A stretch of DNA of 9,839 nucleotides. It comes from an uncultured Prevotella sp. (GTDB lineage Bacteria; Bacteroidota; Bacteroidia; Bacteroidales; Bacteroidaceae). The stretch covers positions 1 to 9,839 of the forward strand of contig CAMGFM010000034.1 in assembly GCA_946055365.1 (NCBI GenBank), written 5' to 3'. The notes beneath the pieces were generated by a model, which was given only the letters and a program-made list of their open reading frames with translations, was not told where the DNA came from and did no database searches. Shown piece after piece: positions 7,209-9,839 of the stretch (the stretch's first letter is position 1; the number at the start of each line of letters is the position of its first letter). The translations under genes were made by a program, and so were the position numbers.

Positions 7209-8288
7209 ATGATTGACATATACGACAACACCGACATCGACGGCGAAGAGACAGGCGACGAGGAGACAGGACAACTCTACGAACACTTCAGCTTCACCGC
7301 AGACCCGGGCATGTCGCCCGTGAGGGTCGACAAGTTCATGCGCGAGAAACTGCCGCACTCCTCACGCAACCGCATACAAAAGGCTGCCGACTCGGGATTT
7401 GTGCATGTCAACGGCAAACCCGTCAAAAGCAACTGCAAGGTGAGGCCCGGCGACATAGTGACGCTCATGCTCGACCGTCCGAGACACGACTCTACGATAG
7501 AGCCAGAGGACATCAGCCTCAACATAGCCTATGAAGACAGCGAGCTGATGGTCATCAACAAGCCCGCGGGGCTGGTGGTGCATCCCGGCGCGGGCAACTT
7601 TCACGGCACGCTCGTCAACGCCGTGGCATGGCATCTCAAGGATCTCGACTCCTACGACCCCAATGACCCGGAGGTGGGGCTGGTTCACCGCATAGACAAG
7701 GACACCTCGGGACTGCTCGTAGTGGCAAAGACACCGCAGGCAAAGACCTCCCTCGGCGCACAGTTCTTCAACAAGACCACACACCGCTCCTACAACGCCC
7801 TCGTGTGGGGCAACCTCACGGAAGACAGTGGACGCATCGAGGGCAATATAGCGCGCGACCCAAAGGACAGACTGCGCATGACGGTCTTCTCGCCCGACTC
7901 GGGCATAGGCAAGGAGGCTGTGACACACTGGAGAGTGATAGAACGCCTCGGCTACGTGACGCTCGTGGAGTGTGTGCTTGAGACCGGGCGCACTCATCAG
8001 ATAAGGGCGCACATGAAACACATTGGGCATCCGCTCTTTGGAGACGAGCGTTACGGAGGCTGCGAGGTGCTTAGGGGCAACCGCTCCACCACTTATAAGG
8101 CTTTCATACAAAACTGCTTCAAGCTATGCCCGCGACAGGCCCTGCACGCACGCACTCTCGGATTCATACACCCGCAGACAGGACAGCAGATGGACTTCAC
8201 GTCGGAGCTGGCAGACGACATGGCGGCACTCATCAGCAAATGGAGAGACTATATGACAGGGCTTGCCAACGCCGACACCATAGCTTAG
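7209..8288 (+). CDS. rluD: RluA/RluD-family 23S rRNA pseudouridine synthase
   Basis: Members convert uridines to pseudouridine in RNA; RluD itself modifies helix 69 of 23S rRNA (1911, 1915, 1917 in E. coli). The 359-residue product starts at ATG 7209 (MIDIYDNTDIDGEE). The frame is open back to 7065, but that part translates repeat array C, so the later start is preferred. After an acidic 30-residue N-terminus comes an S4 RNA-binding domain (about 38-90: RVDKFMREKL, GFVHVNGKPV, VRPGDIV). The catalytic domain follows with INKPAGLVVHPG (116-127), HRIDKDTSGLL (160-170) carrying catalytic D163, and RTHQIRAHMKHIGHPLFGD (261-279). Length and domain order fit RluD better than RluA, which lacks S4. 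The exact target uridines are inferred from the family. It lies between the PASTA gene and ddl, probably in one transcript. Confidence 0.93.
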   Translation: MIDIYDNTDIDGEETGDEETGQLYEHFSFTADPGMSPVRVDKFMREKLPHSSRNRIQKAADSGFVHVNGKPVKSNCKVRPGDIVTLMLDRPRHDSTIEPEDISLNIAYEDSELMVINKPAGLVVHPGAGNFHGTLVNAVAWHLKDLDSYDPNDPEVGLVHRIDKDTSGLLVVAKTPQAKTSLGAQFFNKTTHRSYNALVWGNLTEDSGRIEGNIARDPKDRLRMTVFSPDSGIGKEAVTHWRVIERLGYVTLVECVLETGRTHQIRAHMKHIGHPLFGDERYGGCEVLRGNRSTTYKAFIQNCFKLCPRQALHARTLGFIHPQTGQQMDFTSELADDMAALISKWRDYMTGLANADTIA

Positions 8289-8297
8289 GCGCGACAC

Positions 8298-8407
8298 GAC
8301 ACATACATTATTGTATATAACGGCATAATAAAAACCTGCACGGCGGCACGCATCAATATATGACGGCACACATTAATATATAATATGGCACACATTAATA
8401 TATATAT
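8298..8407. repeat. Degenerate ~20-24-bp tandem array E, AT-rich (3 clear, 2 weak units)
   Basis: Three clear units start at 8345, 8365 and 8387, sharing GGCACRCATYAATATAT. Two weaker relatives start at 8298 and 8322, so spacings are 24, 23, 20, 22 and then about 21 to a final GG at 8408. The block begins 10 bp after the rluD stop codon. The ATTAATATATA tracts make it the most AT-rich part of this operon. No TAnnTTTG promoter element was found in it. Confidence 0.65.
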
Positions 8408-8493
8408 GGTAGCCCCACGAGACAGTGTCACGCACTCTCCACACCTTATTTATATATATACACACGACAACAAGACAAACATCAACATAGAAG
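8408..8493. other. Remainder of rluD-ddl spacer
   Basis: This completes the 205-bp spacer. It ends in an A-rich stretch with GAAG just before the ddl start, an adequate initiation region for this phylum. No promoter or terminator was recognised. Confidence 0.4.
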
Positions 8494-9501
8494 ATGGAAA
8501 CAACAAGAAGAAACATCGCCATCGTCTGCGGCGGCGACTCATCTGAACACGACGTTTCCCTGCGTTCAGCACAGGGATTGTACTCCTTTTTTGACAAGGA
8601 GCGTTACAATGTCTACATCGTAGACGTGAAAGGGCTTGACTGGAAGGTGGAGCTGCACGACGGAACCACCTCGCGCATCGACCTCAACGACTTCTCATTC
8701 ATCGCCGACGGCAAGAAAACGACCTTTGACTATGCCTATATCACCATACACGGCACACCGGGCGAGAACGGAGTGATGCAGGGCTATTTTGAACTGCTGC
8801 GTTTGCCCTACAGCACATCGGGCGTGCTTGTGGAAGCACTCACCTTTGACAAGTTTGTGCTTAACAACTACCTCAGAGGATGGGGCGTGAACGTGGCAAA
8901 GAGCCTGTTGCTGCGCCGCGGAGAGGAAAACAAATACACCGAAGAGGAGATAGAGCGAGCCGTGGGCATGCCTTGCTTTGTCAAGCCTGCCGCCGACGGC
9001 AGCAGCTTCGGCGTGTCAAAAGTCAAGAACGGCGACCAGATAGCCCCGGCTCTCAGAGTGGCGTTCATGGAGAGCGACGAGGTGATGATAGAGAGCTGCC
9101 TCGACGGCACGGAAATATCCATCGGCTGCTACAAGACCAAAGAAAAGCAGGTGGTGCTGCCTGCCACAGAGGTGGTCACGTCAAACGAGTTCTTTGACTA
9201 CGACGCTAAATACAACGGCCAGGTGCAGGAGATAACGCCTGCACGCATCGCACCCGACACGGCAAGGCGCGTGGCAGAGGAGACAAGCCGCATCTATGAC
9301 ATACTCCACTGCAACGGCATCATACGCATAGACTATATCATCACCAAGGACAGCGACGGCAACGACATCATAAACATGCTCGAGGTGAACACCACACCGG
9401 GCATGACAGCCACCAGCTTCATACCACAGCAGGTGAGAGCGGCAGGTCTCGACATCACGGAGGTGCTGACAGAGATAGTCGAAAACCAGTTTGCCGACTG
9501 A
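8494..9501 (+). CDS. ddl: D-alanine--D-alanine ligase
   Basis: This cytoplasmic ATP-grasp enzyme joins two D-alanines, using ATP, to make the dipeptide that MurF adds to the peptidoglycan precursor. The product is 335 residues, within the usual family range of about 300-370. Motifs run in order: GGDSSEHDVSLRSA (13-26), with the conserved Glu; HGTPGENG (86-93); TSGVLVEALTFDKFVLNNYL (108-127), with an ATP-binding Lys; CFVKPAADGSSFGVSKV (161-177), the glycine-rich ATP lid; EISIGC (207-212); IIRIDYI (276-282); and LEVNTTPGMTATSFIPQ (296-312), the metal and substrate-binding end. All key motifs are present, so the enzyme should be active. METTRRNIAIVCGG places the first motif at the expected distance from the start. 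Its proximity to the PASTA gene fits a cell-wall theme. Confidence 0.96.
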   Translation: METTRRNIAIVCGGDSSEHDVSLRSAQGLYSFFDKERYNVYIVDVKGLDWKVELHDGTTSRIDLNDFSFIADGKKTTFDYAYITIHGTPGENGVMQGYFELLRLPYSTSGVLVEALTFDKFVLNNYLRGWGVNVAKSLLLRRGEENKYTEEEIERAVGMPCFVKPAADGSSFGVSKVKNGDQIAPALRVAFMESDEVMIESCLDGTEISIGCYKTKEKQVVLPATEVVTSNEFFDYDAKYNGQVQEITPARIAPDTARRVAEETSRIYDILHCNGIIRIDYIITKDSDGNDIINMLEVNTTPGMTATSFIPQQVRAAGLDITEVLTEIVENQFAD

Positions 9502-9522
9502 CTCTCTCGTAACATCACGACC

Positions 9523-9659
9523 GACAGCCCGTTTATGCACTGACGACAACGCGTTTTCGCATTGCCGACAGTGCATTTACACCCTGACAACAGTGCGTTT
9601 TTGCCCCGACAACAGAGCGTTTTGCCCAGACGACAGCGCATTTTTCCCTGCCGACAGCC
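9523..9659. repeat. Degenerate 21-22-bp tandem array D (about 7 units)
   Basis: Aligned units with the pattern RACARYGCRTTT start at 9523, 9545, 9567, 9589, 9611, 9632 and 9653 (the last one partial). Spacings are 22, 22, 22, 22, 21 and 21. Examples are GACAGTGCATTT (9567), AACAGTGCGTTT (9589), AACAGAGCGTTT (9611) and GACAGCGCATTT (9632). The array starts about 20 bp past the ddl stop codon, much as array C does after the PASTA gene. No coding function is apparent. Confidence 0.8.
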
Positions 9660-9678
9660 GCTATCATTGCAGGCTGTC
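9653..9678. repeat. Inverted repeat at the end of array D
   Basis: GACAGCC (9653-9659), the last unit of array D, pairs with GGCTGTC (9672-9678) across a 12-nt loop. No T-run follows on the plus strand, so it is not a standard intrinsic terminator. It could be a weak 3'-end hairpin for the ddl transcript. Confidence 0.4.
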
Positions 9679-9744
9679 AGCCAGTGTGCCACGACCCGCA
9701 TTGACACTTCACATTCATAACTCACACACATAACATCATCGCCC

Positions 9745-9839
9745 ATGACCTTAGAATCACTCAGACCCTACGACGACATCAGGCCCTTTGAGCCATAAGA
9801 GCTGCAAGAGGCGGGTGACAGAATCACACAATACAGCCA
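9745..9839 (+). pseudogene. Start of an unidentified gene interrupted by TAA at codon 18 (window edge)
   Basis: ATG at 9745 gives MTLESLRPYDDIRPFEP and then TAA at 9796-9798. The same frame continues protein-like to the edge: ELQEAGDRITQYS. A single base change (GAA to TAA) would explain it, giving EPEELQEAGDRI, a plausible helical start. Either a gene has been broken by a nonsense mutation, or this is a sequencing error, or the 17-codon frame is a chance or leader peptide. In related genomes I recall an acyltransferase gene after ddl, but too little sequence is here to assign this frame to it. Confidence 0.35.

Noticed and set aside
9333..9746. Minus-strand Cys-rich frame over array D
   Set aside because: Its repetitive sequence comes from the array, it is antisense to the ddl 3' end, and it has no recognisable domain.

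Overview
The window looks like chromosomal DNA from a Bacteroidales bacterium, most likely Prevotella or a close relative. The grounds are a SusC/RagA-type TonB-linked outer membrane transporter, an M6 metallopeptidase with a C-terminal tail like a type IX secretion sorting signal, and three promoters that fit the Bacteroidetes sigma-ABfr pattern (TTTG, 19-20 bp, TAnnTTTG). The genus is an inference. No insertion sequence, phage gene, rRNA, tRNA or CRISPR array was recognised.

Layout. Positions 1-2767 (minus strand) hold the first 922 codons of a SusC-family transporter whose C-terminus, and any SusD partner, lie beyond position 1. It has a strong promoter match near 3050-3081 and a leader of about 280 nt. 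A gene-poor stretch from 3082 to 3924 carries two blocks of 22-bp degenerate tandem repeats, a good rho-independent terminator and a perfect 16-bp palindrome. Positions 3925-5682 (minus strand) encode the secreted M6 peptidase, which has its own promoter near 6011-6042 and a leader of about 320 nt. From a divergent promoter at 6223-6253, three plus-strand genes follow: a membrane-anchored two-PASTA-domain protein (6347-7033), an RluD-type 23S rRNA pseudouridine synthase (7209-8288) and D-alanine--D-alanine ligase (8494-9501). A fourth reading frame begins at 9745 but is interrupted by TAA at codon 18.

Function. The minus-strand half concerns the cell surface: nutrient uptake across the outer membrane and extracellular proteolysis. 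The terminator between peptidase and transporter argues that they are separate transcription units. The plus-strand half is housekeeping: a cell-wall-associated PASTA protein, ribosomal RNA modification and peptidoglycan precursor synthesis. Only one promoter was found for it, so the genes may be co-transcribed despite spacers of 175, 205 and 243 bp.

The most unusual feature is non-coding. Each of the four complete genes is followed on its 3' side by a short, degenerate tandem array with a pitch of about 21-22 bp (20-24 at the extremes). The arrays differ in sequence but keep nearly the same pitch, about two helical turns, and some share short cores (GGCACTT; R-C-R-C-ATTAA). The divergent 5' region between the peptidase and PASTA genes has no such array. 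I do not recognise this as a described element.
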